Shown piece after piece: positions 7,014 through 12,998 of a DNA stretch of 32,249 bases. The stretch is from the IMG/VR virus record IMGVR_UViG_3300010354_000333, positions 1-32,249 of that record; one strand, written 5' to 3'. The stretch is from a virus. Each line of letters begins with the position of its first letter. Position 1 is the stretch's first letter. Below the pieces are notes generated by a model that saw only the letters and a program-made list of their open reading frames with translations, made no database searches and was not told where the DNA came from. Made by a program: the position numbers and the translations under genes.

Positions 7014-8585
7014 TTACAGTAACCATGTTAAATCTTCGTCACGGCCGTTAACATTATGTTTCCAACTACCGTTTTGTTGAATGGCTCCTGTGTAGATGTT
7101 TGCTGCGTTTCTAGTTGCATTTAAAGCTGCCTTTGTTAAATCAATTCCAGCTTGTCTAAGTCGTAAGGCTGTGTCTCGAACCCAGATGCCTTGACACATG
7201 CACATAACAAGGTCGTCGTTATATCCTGATGCTGCTTGAGCTTTTCCTTCTCTCCATATAAATGTTGTAAGTTCATCAACAAACCGTTTACTTCGCAATA
7301 TAAGCCCTTTTTCTCGTGCAAGCAAATCAAACTTACTAATTGTCAATGGTCTAATTTTATGCGACATAGTGAAGCCCGCTACCATATCGGATTTGTTAGC
7401 TAAGTCATATCCTTTACTCAAAAAAGCATCTGAGTCTAGTACATCGCTTTTGTATGTATAGTACAAATTCTTATAACCTCTGTCTAACACTTGTTGTATG
7501 GTTGCCCAACCTACGTTATTATTTTCTATTACAAGTAAGGCATCGTTCCATTCAGTAGCAACACTAACAAGCATGTTTCCAAAATCTTTTGTTGTAAGCT
7601 GTCCTTTATACTCTGCTACTTGTGCTAAAGTGTCTACGTCTAATATGTGAAACGCTGAGTAGTCGGATCCATCGCCACGTGCTACGTCAGCTGTAACAAT
7701 ATAGCTTTTTGTGTAGTTGGGGATTTCCCATACCCAGAAATTACCGTCTATGCCTCTTTTTTCAACTGGTTCTAGTGCTGTCGTCTGCATGTACCATTGA
7801 AGTAGTACGGGGTCAACTACTGTGTTACCTGAGCTGCTAAAGTCACAGTCACATTCTTGTGCTGCTAATCTAGCTCCTAATTCTGCATCTTGTCTGTCTC
7901 TCCATTCCTGATCTCTTTCAGGGTGCACTTGCCACGGAAGTCTGATTGTCTTAAACTTATTTTCTCCAGCTTCTGCTTTGATCCAAATTTTGTGAAAAAA
8001 GTTGCCAGTACCATTTGGGGTTGATAGGATGATACCTTTACCACCAGTAGATAGTGTCTGTTGTAGGGATGCCCACAACTCTTCTGCTCCATCTACGAAC
8101 GCAGCTTCATCTATAATAACAAGAGAAAGTGCTTCTGAACGTCCTGATGTTCCTGTGCTTGCTACTGCCTTAATTTGTGATCCATTGGACAGACGCATTG
8201 AAAGTTTATTACTTTCTGTACAATTCATCTTTAACCAACTTGGTAGATTGTCAAACATAACTCGAACCTTTGTTACAAGATTCTTAGATGTGTTTTGGTC
8301 AATTGCTACAACAAGTACGTTTTTGTCACTATGGAAAAGAATAAGCCACAAACTATATGCAGCTATTAAAGTACTAATACCAAGCTGTCGAGATTTCAAT
8401 ACGATGCTTCTGTCATATTGTAAAAAATCTTGCAGAGTGTTTTCTTGATAGGGATATAGATGGAAAGGGATCTTTCCTCTTGTAGGATGCTGTATCATGC
8501 AGTACTTATTAATAAAGTACGCAGGATTTGTGGCACACTTAATGTACTCCTCCTTGATTATCTGTTTGAGGGTCTTTTCGGACAT
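7014..8585 (-). CDS. gp17: Terminase large subunit (T4 gp17-like ATPase/nuclease)
   Basis: 523 residues; packages DNA into the prohead with an N-terminal ATPase and cuts concatemers with a C-terminal RNase H-like nuclease. Walker A variant SRQLGIST at 65-72, Walker B LVIIDEAAF with Asp159-Glu160, coupling motif STPNGTGN at 188-195. Nuclease acidic residues: Asp300 and Asp308 (TADVARGDGSDYS), Glu354 (VIENNN) and Asp457/458 (GYNDDLV). All key residues are present, so it should be active. T4 gp17 is 610 residues; this is a compact version lacking part of the N-terminus. No small terminase (gp16) is recognisable just upstream. A promoter box is not visible directly before its start. Confidence 0.97.
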   Translation of the reverse strand: MSEKTLKQIIKEEYIKCATNPAYFINKYCMIQHPTRGKIPFHLYPYQENTLQDFLQYDRSIVLKSRQLGISTLIAAYSLWLILFHSDKNVLVVAIDQNTSKNLVTKVRVMFDNLPSWLKMNCTESNKLSMRLSNGSQIKAVASTGTSGRSEALSLVIIDEAAFVDGAEELWASLQQTLSTGGKGIILSTPNGTGNFFHKIWIKAEAGENKFKTIRLPWQVHPERDQEWRDRQDAELGARLAAQECDCDFSSSGNTVVDPVLLQWYMQTTALEPVEKRGIDGNFWVWEIPNYTKSYIVTADVARGDGSDYSAFHILDVDTLAQVAEYKGQLTTKDFGNMLVSVATEWNDALLVIENNNVGWATIQQVLDRGYKNLYYTYKSDVLDSDAFLSKGYDLANKSDMVAGFTMSHKIRPLTISKFDLLAREKGLILRSKRFVDELTTFIWREGKAQAASGYNDDLVMCMCQGIWVRDTALRLRQAGIDLTKAALNATRNAANIYTGAIQQNGSWKHNVNGRDEDLTWLL

Positions 8586-8601
8586 ATGTAACCGTTAATT
8601 G

Positions 8602-8988
8602 TTAGAAACTCCTATCAGCTTCTAGATCTTCAATTCTTGACTCTGCGTATGCATCAGCGTAATCATCAATAAGCTTTGCTAGCTTAGATAAGTCTTGGCT
8701 TGGTACCGAAAACTTTGAGCTGAAGTCTCCTAACATTTTATCGATTTTATTTCCAGCATCTCGTATTTCTCTAGTGATGCTGACATCGTTTTGATTTGTT
8801 ATCACATAACCTTCGTTAGTTTCCTTTTCTGCTTTGTAGTTTTTATCGATGTAGTTGAAGAACTCTTTTTTCTTCTCACCATCTAACTCACCAATTGAGC
8901 TAATACCAAACTTATCCATAGCTTTTTTAAAAAACTCTTGATAAGCTGTGTCTTCTTGTAATCTTTTTATTATGTGCGATGTTTTCAT
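8602..8988 (-). CDS. Small internal-protein-like head protein
   Basis: 128 residues. The leader MKTSHIIKRLQE ends in L-Q-E, like T4 internal protein leaders. It is followed by a charged helical domain with YQEFFKKAMDKFGISS and KKKEFFNYIDKNYK, a pattern I recall from small T4-like phage proteins without known activity, then a second helical part ending in YADAYAESRIEDLEAD. The ATG overlaps the stop of the preceding gene by one base and the gene ends 16 bases before the terminase. T4 gp16 (small terminase) sits here in T4, but I see no sequence reason to call it that. It is more likely an internal or core head protein. Confidence 0.8.
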   Translation of the reverse strand: MKTSHIIKRLQEDTAYQEFFKKAMDKFGISSIGELDGEKKKEFFNYIDKNYKAEKETNEGYVITNQNDVSITREIRDAGNKIDKMLGDFSSKFSVPSQDLSKLAKLIDDYADAYAESRIEDLEADRSF

Positions 8989-9299
8989 TAGTGTATTGTA
9001 TTTGTTTTAACCGTTTTTAATATAGTAAGCTTTGCTTCGCTGCTAAAGTCCATTGAAGTTAGAAACTGCGTAATAATATCAACCATTGCATCTGCTGTTG
9101 CTAACTCTGGTTCACGTCTCAATCTGTCCACAATTTTTTCAGCAAATTGTGTTGCTTTGCTTGGACCTTCTTCTTCTGGTTCTGGCTTAGGTTGCTCTTC
9201 GGGAGTAGCTTGTGCTTCTGGTTGCTCTTCGTCAGCTTCCATCAAAGCTTTGATCTCCTTACGTACTATTGATCTAAGTTGTGATTCTTTTATGCGCAT
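8988..9299 (-). CDS. Small tagged head-cluster protein
   Basis: 103 residues. The leader MRIKESQLRSIVRKEIKALME ends in an L-M-E-A cleavage-like junction. An acidic Pro/Glu/Gln linker (residues 22-47) follows, then a compact helical C-terminal domain of about 55 residues (KATQFAEKIVDRLRREPEL, ADAMVDIITQFLTSMDF). The tag-linker-domain layout matches the 2297 protein although the C-terminal domains are unrelated. The start has a TATTTAT box 16 bases upstream. Function unknown; packaging into the head is inferred from the leader. Confidence 0.75.
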   Translation of the reverse strand: MRIKESQLRSIVRKEIKALMEADEEQPEAQATPEEQPKPEPEEEGPSKATQFAEKIVDRLRREPELATADAMVDIITQFLTSMDFSSEAKLTILKTVKTNTIH

Positions 9300-9315
9300 T
9301 GTAGTTTGTTTATAT

Positions 9316-9322
9316 ATAAATA
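9316..9322 (-). promoter_or_regulatory. TATTTAT box before the 9299 start
   Basis: Coding strand TATTTATATATAAAC, 16 bases before the ATG at 9299, directly after the stop of the 221-residue gene. One of the eight recurring boxes. Because the site is nearly self-complementary, TATAAATA also reads on the plus strand here. Confidence 0.45.
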
Positions 9323-9988
9323 TTAGTAAACTTTCTTATACGATAACATTTTTGGTTCGTGAAGATACTCTAACGCATCAAAACCAAAATACTTTGCTTT
9401 ATATTGAGCTTGTGCATACTCATCGTAATCGTATTCACGATCAAAGTACTCTTTTAGATTTAAGTAAGCTTCATGCCAATTTATTTGCAATAAAAATTTT
9501 TCACATAAATTTATATGACTCTTGTATTGCTCAAAATCATGAAAGTCGTGTTCTATGTGCATGAGCTCAACTACCTTTTCTTCTTTAATGTAGTCAACAC
9601 AAAAATCAACCATGTACTTAGGTTTAATGTTGAGTATTTTAACCAATCTTGGATACTTCTTGCTAAGGCGAGTGAGCTGTTCAAGCGCAGCTCCTTTGTA
9701 AGCGTATCTAGTATTAAGGTGACAGTGATCCAAAAATACATGAGGGTCTGATTTTTCTTGTATCATCCAATCTTGAATGCAGGCTGCTGCATCTGTTGGA
9801 CTTCCAGGTACTAATACGTGTCCTGGTATGTTGTTGTGTTGATGGTATAGGCTTTCGATAAAAGTTAGTTCATAGCCAAATCTATCAAAAAATTCAGGAG
9901 CCACTAATCTGTCAAAGACAGACTCATCGGGTAGTGGCTCACTTATATAAGGATGGGGGACTAGCTTATACTCTAGTATCTTGAACAT
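9323..9988 (-). CDS. Conserved phage protein of unknown function
   Basis: 221 residues, no membrane segments and no leader tag. Striking motifs are VFLDHCHLNTRYAYKGAALEQL, then a Lys-rich stretch ending KILNIKPKYMVDFCVDYI, and a C-terminal aromatic, acidic region (FDREYDYDEYAQAQYKAKYFG). I recall similar proteins with a DHC...Y.G.ALEQL segment in marine T4-like phages, always as hypotheticals. Clustered His, Asp and Cys residues might bind metal, but no known catalytic motif is complete. The ATG at 9988 overlaps the stop of the previous gene by one base, indicating translational coupling. Confidence 0.8.
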   Translation of the reverse strand: MFKILEYKLVPHPYISEPLPDESVFDRLVAPEFFDRFGYELTFIESLYHQHNNIPGHVLVPGSPTDAAACIQDWMIQEKSDPHVFLDHCHLNTRYAYKGAALEQLTRLSKKYPRLVKILNIKPKYMVDFCVDYIKEEKVVELMHIEHDFHDFEQYKSHINLCEKFLLQINWHEAYLNLKEYFDREYDYDEYAQAQYKAKYFGFDALEYLHEPKMLSYKKVY

Positions 9989-10395
9989 TACTTTTGGTCT
10001 TCAATAACCTTAAGGAAGTTTGTTTGTGCAGCACCAAAGTTCTTTTTATCTTTGTTGTCAAATGGAATACGCTCAATTTGACCATCCTTCTGCTTCATTG
10101 CACACACAGTTGCATCAAAACGCTCAAGACCAGTTAGAGTGTAAACAATACCAAAGATTGCTGTTTTTTCTGTGATCTTGGCAACAAGCTTAGCATCGCT
10201 TATGATCATATCCAGCCAACCAAAATGAGTAACGTCTGCTACAAAGATGTGCTCTTCACTTTTAGTTCCTAAAAACTTAAATAAAGGCTTGTATCCATGA
10301 GCTGTTTGAAATTCACGGAAGTATGGAGTAGCGATCAACTCTGGTGAAGTTGGTTCGTCCGCTTCTCTTAGTGGTATTAGATTGATTAGCTTCAT
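9988..10395 (-). CDS. Small protein with PLRE head-targeting-like tag
   Basis: 135 residues beginning MKLINLIPLREADEPTSPE. The first 12 residues nearly match those of two other proteins here (2297 and 12995), and the L-R-E-A junction fits prohead protease cleavage. The body is a mixed alpha/beta domain (FREFQTAHGYKPLFKFLG, EEHIFVADVTHFGWLDMII, TAIFGIVYTLTGLERFDATV) that I do not recognise. Mature packaged form would start at Ala12. It lies 11 bases after a 26-codon ORF and ends overlapping the next start. Confidence 0.8.
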   Translation of the reverse strand: MKLINLIPLREADEPTSPELIATPYFREFQTAHGYKPLFKFLGTKSEEHIFVADVTHFGWLDMIISDAKLVAKITEKTAIFGIVYTLTGLERFDATVCAMKQKDGQIERIPFDNKDKKNFGAAQTNFLKVIEDQK

Positions 10396-10405
10396 TATAC
10401 TAGAA

Positions 10406-10486
10406 TTATTTGTATTCCTTTAGGTCTGATGATGTTTTTAGATCGGCCCACTTTACAGCTACTAATGTTTTTGGGTTCGTGTTCAT
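10406..10486 (-). CDS. Possible 26-residue peptide
   Basis: ATG at 10486-10484, stop TAA at 10408-10406, encoding MNTNPKTLVAVKWADLKTSS and six more residues. It fits neatly between the stop of the membrane protein gene (15 bases upstream) and the next ATG (10 bases downstream), and a TATTTAT box precedes it by 4 bases. If it is not translated, this is an 80-base leader for the 10395 gene. Coding status is uncertain. Confidence 0.35.
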   Translation of the reverse strand: MNTNPKTLVAVKWADLKTSSDLKEYK

Positions 10487-10490
10487 GTTA

Positions 10491-10497
10491 ATAAATA
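10491..10497 (-). promoter_or_regulatory. TATTTAT box before the 10486 peptide ORF
   Basis: Coding strand GACTATTTATTAAC, just after the stop of the small membrane protein gene and 4 bases before the ATG at 10486 (95 bases before the 10395 start). Same heptamer as the other sites; role inferred. Confidence 0.4.
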
Positions 10498-10501
10498 GTC
10501 A

Positions 10502-10711
10502 TTATTTAGATAAACAGCGTAGCAAGATGGATAGCCCAAAGAACAACCCCGCTACACAGTACAAAACGAAATTGGCGCTCCAAAGGCTTCCAGTCGTCTG
10601 TATTAGCCAATACTGTACTATGTCGAATCCAAGAGGATTGAAGAACAGCGCCAGCATCATGCTCCATGTTGCTAGAGTTTGCTTTGATATTTTTTTGTTG
10701 TCTACTATCAC
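10502..10711 (-). CDS. Small two-helix membrane protein
   Basis: 69 residues from a GTG at 10711; the frame is open for only six codons upstream and has no ATG there, so the GTG is the best start. Two hydrophobic segments, about 15-35 (TWSMMLALFFNPLGFDIVQY) and 45-65 (SANFVLYCVAGLFFGLSILL), are separated by a short TTGSLW loop. Small phage proteins with an LFFNP...TGS...YC.(A/S).LFFGL pattern are familiar to me from T4-like phages, without known function. Membrane location is inferred. An overlapping frame of similar length (10506-10718) is hydrophilic and less convincing. Confidence 0.65.
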   Translation of the reverse strand: MIVDNKKISKQTLATWSMMLALFFNPLGFDIVQYWLIQTTGSLWSANFVLYCVAGLFFGLSILLRCLSK

Positions 10712-10738
10712 CGTCCATTTAGGGTACGTTTAGTTAAC

Positions 10739-11752
10739 TTACTTTTTAAGCCGCTTAATTTCTTGCAAAACGGCTTTGCGAATAGCTTTACGTAATTTTT
10801 GTTCAGCTATAGTGGGTACTCCTTGTTGCAGTTGAGCAACTGTGTTTTTTTGACCTCCAGGCACGTCATCTGCTTGAGGCATCACACCACGACCTGGTGC
10901 ACCTGCCACTGGTTGTGATGTAGACTGCATTGAGCTTACATTTCCCCAAATATAGTCGGCAATTTTTTCTTTGCTCTCTAACTGTTTTGCTTTTTTAAAA
11001 GCTTCTATGACTGCTGGATCGGTTATGGTACTTATAACGTACTTCTTTAGACCATCCTCATTCATTTGAAGCAAGTTTTTTCCTTTTACACTTTGACTTG
11101 GAATTTTGGAAGCTCCCGCAGCAACGATCGCCAATTGGGTAAGTTTTAATGCATCTAACGGATTTTTGATATCCGGATTTGTAAAATTGTAAGCTACAAT
11201 TTTTGCATCCTTATTCATTGCGTATAGTTGTGACCAACGGTGGTGGCCATCCACAATGTATTTTCCATTAAAAACAATAATAGGAGCAGCAACCTTTACA
11301 CTACCACCTTTAAGTGCATATGCCGCGGCATCAGGTTTAGTTAGTGGAAATGCTAAGCTTTTATCTACGTCAATTTCGTTTTGTGTTGGTATTAAAGCTG
11401 TCACAGCAATTGCTGTAAGGTTTACAGTTGACTTTGTTGCGTCTGCATCCTTTACAAACTGCCTAAACTTAGGATCTGCTGTGAATTTGCCTAATGCTGC
11501 TACAAATCCTGGGTAGTTTTGCTTAAAAATAATTTTAAGTTTTTTGTCGAAGTCTTGTTCCTCAGCTTCTTTGATGAATTTTTTAAATTTCATGTCTGTA
11601 ATGTTGTTAGTATTTTCTTTAGCGTTGATATGTAAGGCTGCCATATATTTACGCAAAGCTTCTTTGTTGCCAGCAGTAGCACCAACACGCTTACCAGTGT
11701 CTTTTTTATACACTACATACTTGTCTCCTTGTTTTTTAACTTTGTATGGCAT
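10739..11752 (-). CDS. ParB-like (Srx-fold) domain protein
   Basis: 337 residues from the ATG at 11752, eleven bases downstream of the previous stop; a GTG at 11818 would overlap that gene by 56 bases and is less likely. Residues 1-50 are a small basic domain (MPYKVKKQGDKYVVYKKDTG). Next comes MKFKKFIKEAEEQDF at about residue 54, an apparent capsid-targeting leader with an I-K-E-A junction; its Met (codon at about 11593) may be a second start. The central domain has IIVFNGKYIVDGHHRWSQLY, the GHHR signature of ParB/sulfiredoxin-like domains, which bind or cleave nucleotides or DNA. The C-terminus is Gln/Pro/Gly-rich and ends in a basic helix (KLRKAIRKAVLQEIKRLKK). Substrate unknown. Confidence 0.8.
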   Translation of the reverse strand: MPYKVKKQGDKYVVYKKDTGKRVGATAGNKEALRKYMAALHINAKENTNNITDMKFKKFIKEAEEQDFDKKLKIIFKQNYPGFVAALGKFTADPKFRQFVKDADATKSTVNLTAIAVTALIPTQNEIDVDKSLAFPLTKPDAAAYALKGGSVKVAAPIIVFNGKYIVDGHHRWSQLYAMNKDAKIVAYNFTNPDIKNPLDALKLTQLAIVAAGASKIPSQSVKGKNLLQMNEDGLKKYVISTITDPAVIEAFKKAKQLESKEKIADYIWGNVSSMQSTSQPVAGAPGRGVMPQADDVPGGQKNTVAQLQQGVPTIAEQKLRKAIRKAVLQEIKRLKK

Positions 11753-11762
11753 CTTCTTTATT

Positions 11763-12203
11763 TTACCACTTTCTACATGACCAATAGCGTGCTTTCCATC
11801 TAGGACCTGGTGTGGCACAACGATGTCTAGCTCTAAATGATTTGCGTCTTTTTGGGTTGGATTTTTTTATTTTCATATTAGGATCGCCAAAGTTTACTTT
11901 AACAACTTTGTCGCCCTTCTTAACATACACTTTGAATTTTTTAACATCACCTCTCATAGGCTTACCAAGTGGCACATTGCGTCCTTGGTATTCAGCTTCT
12001 GTCATTAAGATTTTGCCAGCTTTGATGTCTTCTAGTAGTGCGATTGCACACTCGTTGCACATACTAATTTCGTTTGCAGCATTTATTTTTTTTGCAGCTG
12101 CTACAGCTTTGTTATATTCTTCTGAGCCTTTTGGCGCTGGTTTTTCACCACGAGCTCTTTTTGCTCTGATGTTGTGCCAAAGTCCTTTTGATTGCTCACG
12201 CAT
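11763..12203 (-). CDS. Conserved basic head-cluster protein
   Basis: 146 residues; overlaps the upstream gene by 8 bases. The N-terminal part (KGLWHNIRAKRARGEKPAPK) and helix with Cys49-x2-Cys52 are followed by ILMTEAEYQGRNVPLGKPMR, then a small beta-rich domain KVVKVNFGDPNMKIKKSN and a very basic tail with SFRARHRC and RWKARYWSC. I recall the second half as a widespread T4-like phage family in which an (S/T)-E-A-E-Y-Q-G-R junction resembles a prohead protease site. Four Cys (49, 52, 129, 143) may bind metal or be structural. The basic tail suggests contact with DNA inside the head. No enzymatic role is evident. Confidence 0.8.
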   Translation of the reverse strand: MREQSKGLWHNIRAKRARGEKPAPKGSEEYNKAVAAAKKINAANEISMCNECAIALLEDIKAGKILMTEAEYQGRNVPLGKPMRGDVKKFKVYVKKGDKVVKVNFGDPNMKIKKSNPKRRKSFRARHRCATPGPRWKARYWSCRKW

Positions 12204-12693
12204 TTATCTTCTCAATATTTAATTTAAGCTGATGTAACTCACTATTACCTATTTGCTCGATAGTCTGTTGTGTATCATCTATCCAGTTTTCTTTTACACC
12301 ATCTTCGGTGTACACTACTGTTTTCTGCTTTGCAAAATCTTTCACAAATTGCTCTAAGTCATCGTACATAGACTCCATGTTTGCTTTGTATAGAGCATTT
12401 GTATATTCCTCCAATTTACCAGCTTTTGTGATTTCATGCTCCATATCAACAACGCAATTAAAACACATACGGTACGTGTTCCAAGCCCACTTATGCACTT
12501 GACTTTTCATATTAGGTACTTTGCATTTTGGACATGCAATTGGTGTAATAATTTGTTTACGGAGCGATTCCATTTTAGTAACGGTCTTTTTTATACCGTT
12601 TTTTATAGTCCAGGTTTTACCCGACTCTTCCCAGATATCCCCCTCTTTATGCTCTATAAAAGCTTTTTTTTGCGATGTAACGTGATAACTCAT
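12196..12693 (-). CDS. Zinc-ribbon protein of unknown function
   Basis: 165 residues. A probable zinc ribbon is formed by Cys54-x2-Cys57 (CPKCK) and Cys77-x2-Cys80 (CFNC). Before it lies a segment with WEESGKTWTIKNGIKKTVTK, and after it a helical acidic region. Similar short zinc-ribbon proteins occur near head and neck genes in T4-like phages, with no assigned role. The ATG overlaps the end of the preceding gene by 4 bases and its end overlaps the next gene, so it is translated as part of a tight operon. Confidence 0.8.
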   Translation of the reverse strand: MSYHVTSQKKAFIEHKEGDIWEESGKTWTIKNGIKKTVTKMESLRKQIITPIACPKCKVPNMKSQVHKWAWNTYRMCFNCVVDMEHEITKAGKLEEYTNALYKANMESMYDDLEQFVKDFAKQKTVVYTEDGVKENWIDDTQQTIEQIGNSELHQLKLNIEKINA

Positions 12694-12995
12694 CTTGATT
12701 GATATTTGTATTTAGTCAATACATTTTGTATTTGTTTGTCAAACCTGCGTAATGCTCTACGCAACTCTAACCTAATACCTTCGTTAATTTTTTCTTCTTC
12801 TGATCGATCAGACACTCCCCTATAGAACTCTTTACCACCAGTACTACTAATACTAATTGTAAAAGTTGCTTCTGGTGATCCTGTTTCACCTACTTCATTA
12901 AATCCCTTGTCAAAGTGGAGTGTTATGTTTGTTGTTGGTGAAGTGGCTATTGCCTCTTTTTTTTCTCTTAAAGGAACTAGTTGTTTTAGTTTCAT
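12690..12995 (-). CDS. Small protein with PLRE head-targeting-like tag
   Basis: 101 residues beginning MKLKQLVPLREKKEAIATSP, the third copy of the K-L-x-x-L-(I/V)-P-L-R-E leader in this window. The rest has a beta-rich middle (ATFTISISSTGGKEFYRG) and a basic helical C-terminus (IRLELRRALRRFDKQIQNVL). No family recognised. The ATG lies 3 bases after the stop of the three-domain protein. Candidate packaged internal protein, by inference from the leader. Confidence 0.75.
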   Translation of the reverse strand: MKLKQLVPLREKKEAIATSPTTNITLHFDKGFNEVGETGSPEATFTISISSTGGKEFYRGVSDRSEEEKINEGIRLELRRALRRFDKQIQNVLTKYKYQSR

Positions 12996-12998
12996 TTG

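Noticed and set aside
8602-8988. Small terminase subunit (gp16) by position
   Set aside because: The sequence has a head-targeting-like leader and internal-protein-like helices; position alone does not support gp16.
9315-9322. T4 late promoter TATAAATA reading to the right on the plus strand
   Set aside because: There are no rightward genes; the eight related boxes track minus-strand starts, so the relevant reading is TATTTAT on the minus strand.
10506-10718. Alternative 70-codon minus frame starting with ATG
   Set aside because: The overlapping GTG-started frame gives a coherent two-helix membrane protein, and this frame has no such pattern.
10410-10733. Plus-strand 107-codon frame
   Set aside because: It lies opposite the small membrane protein and peptide ORFs, in a window where every other gene is on the minus strand.
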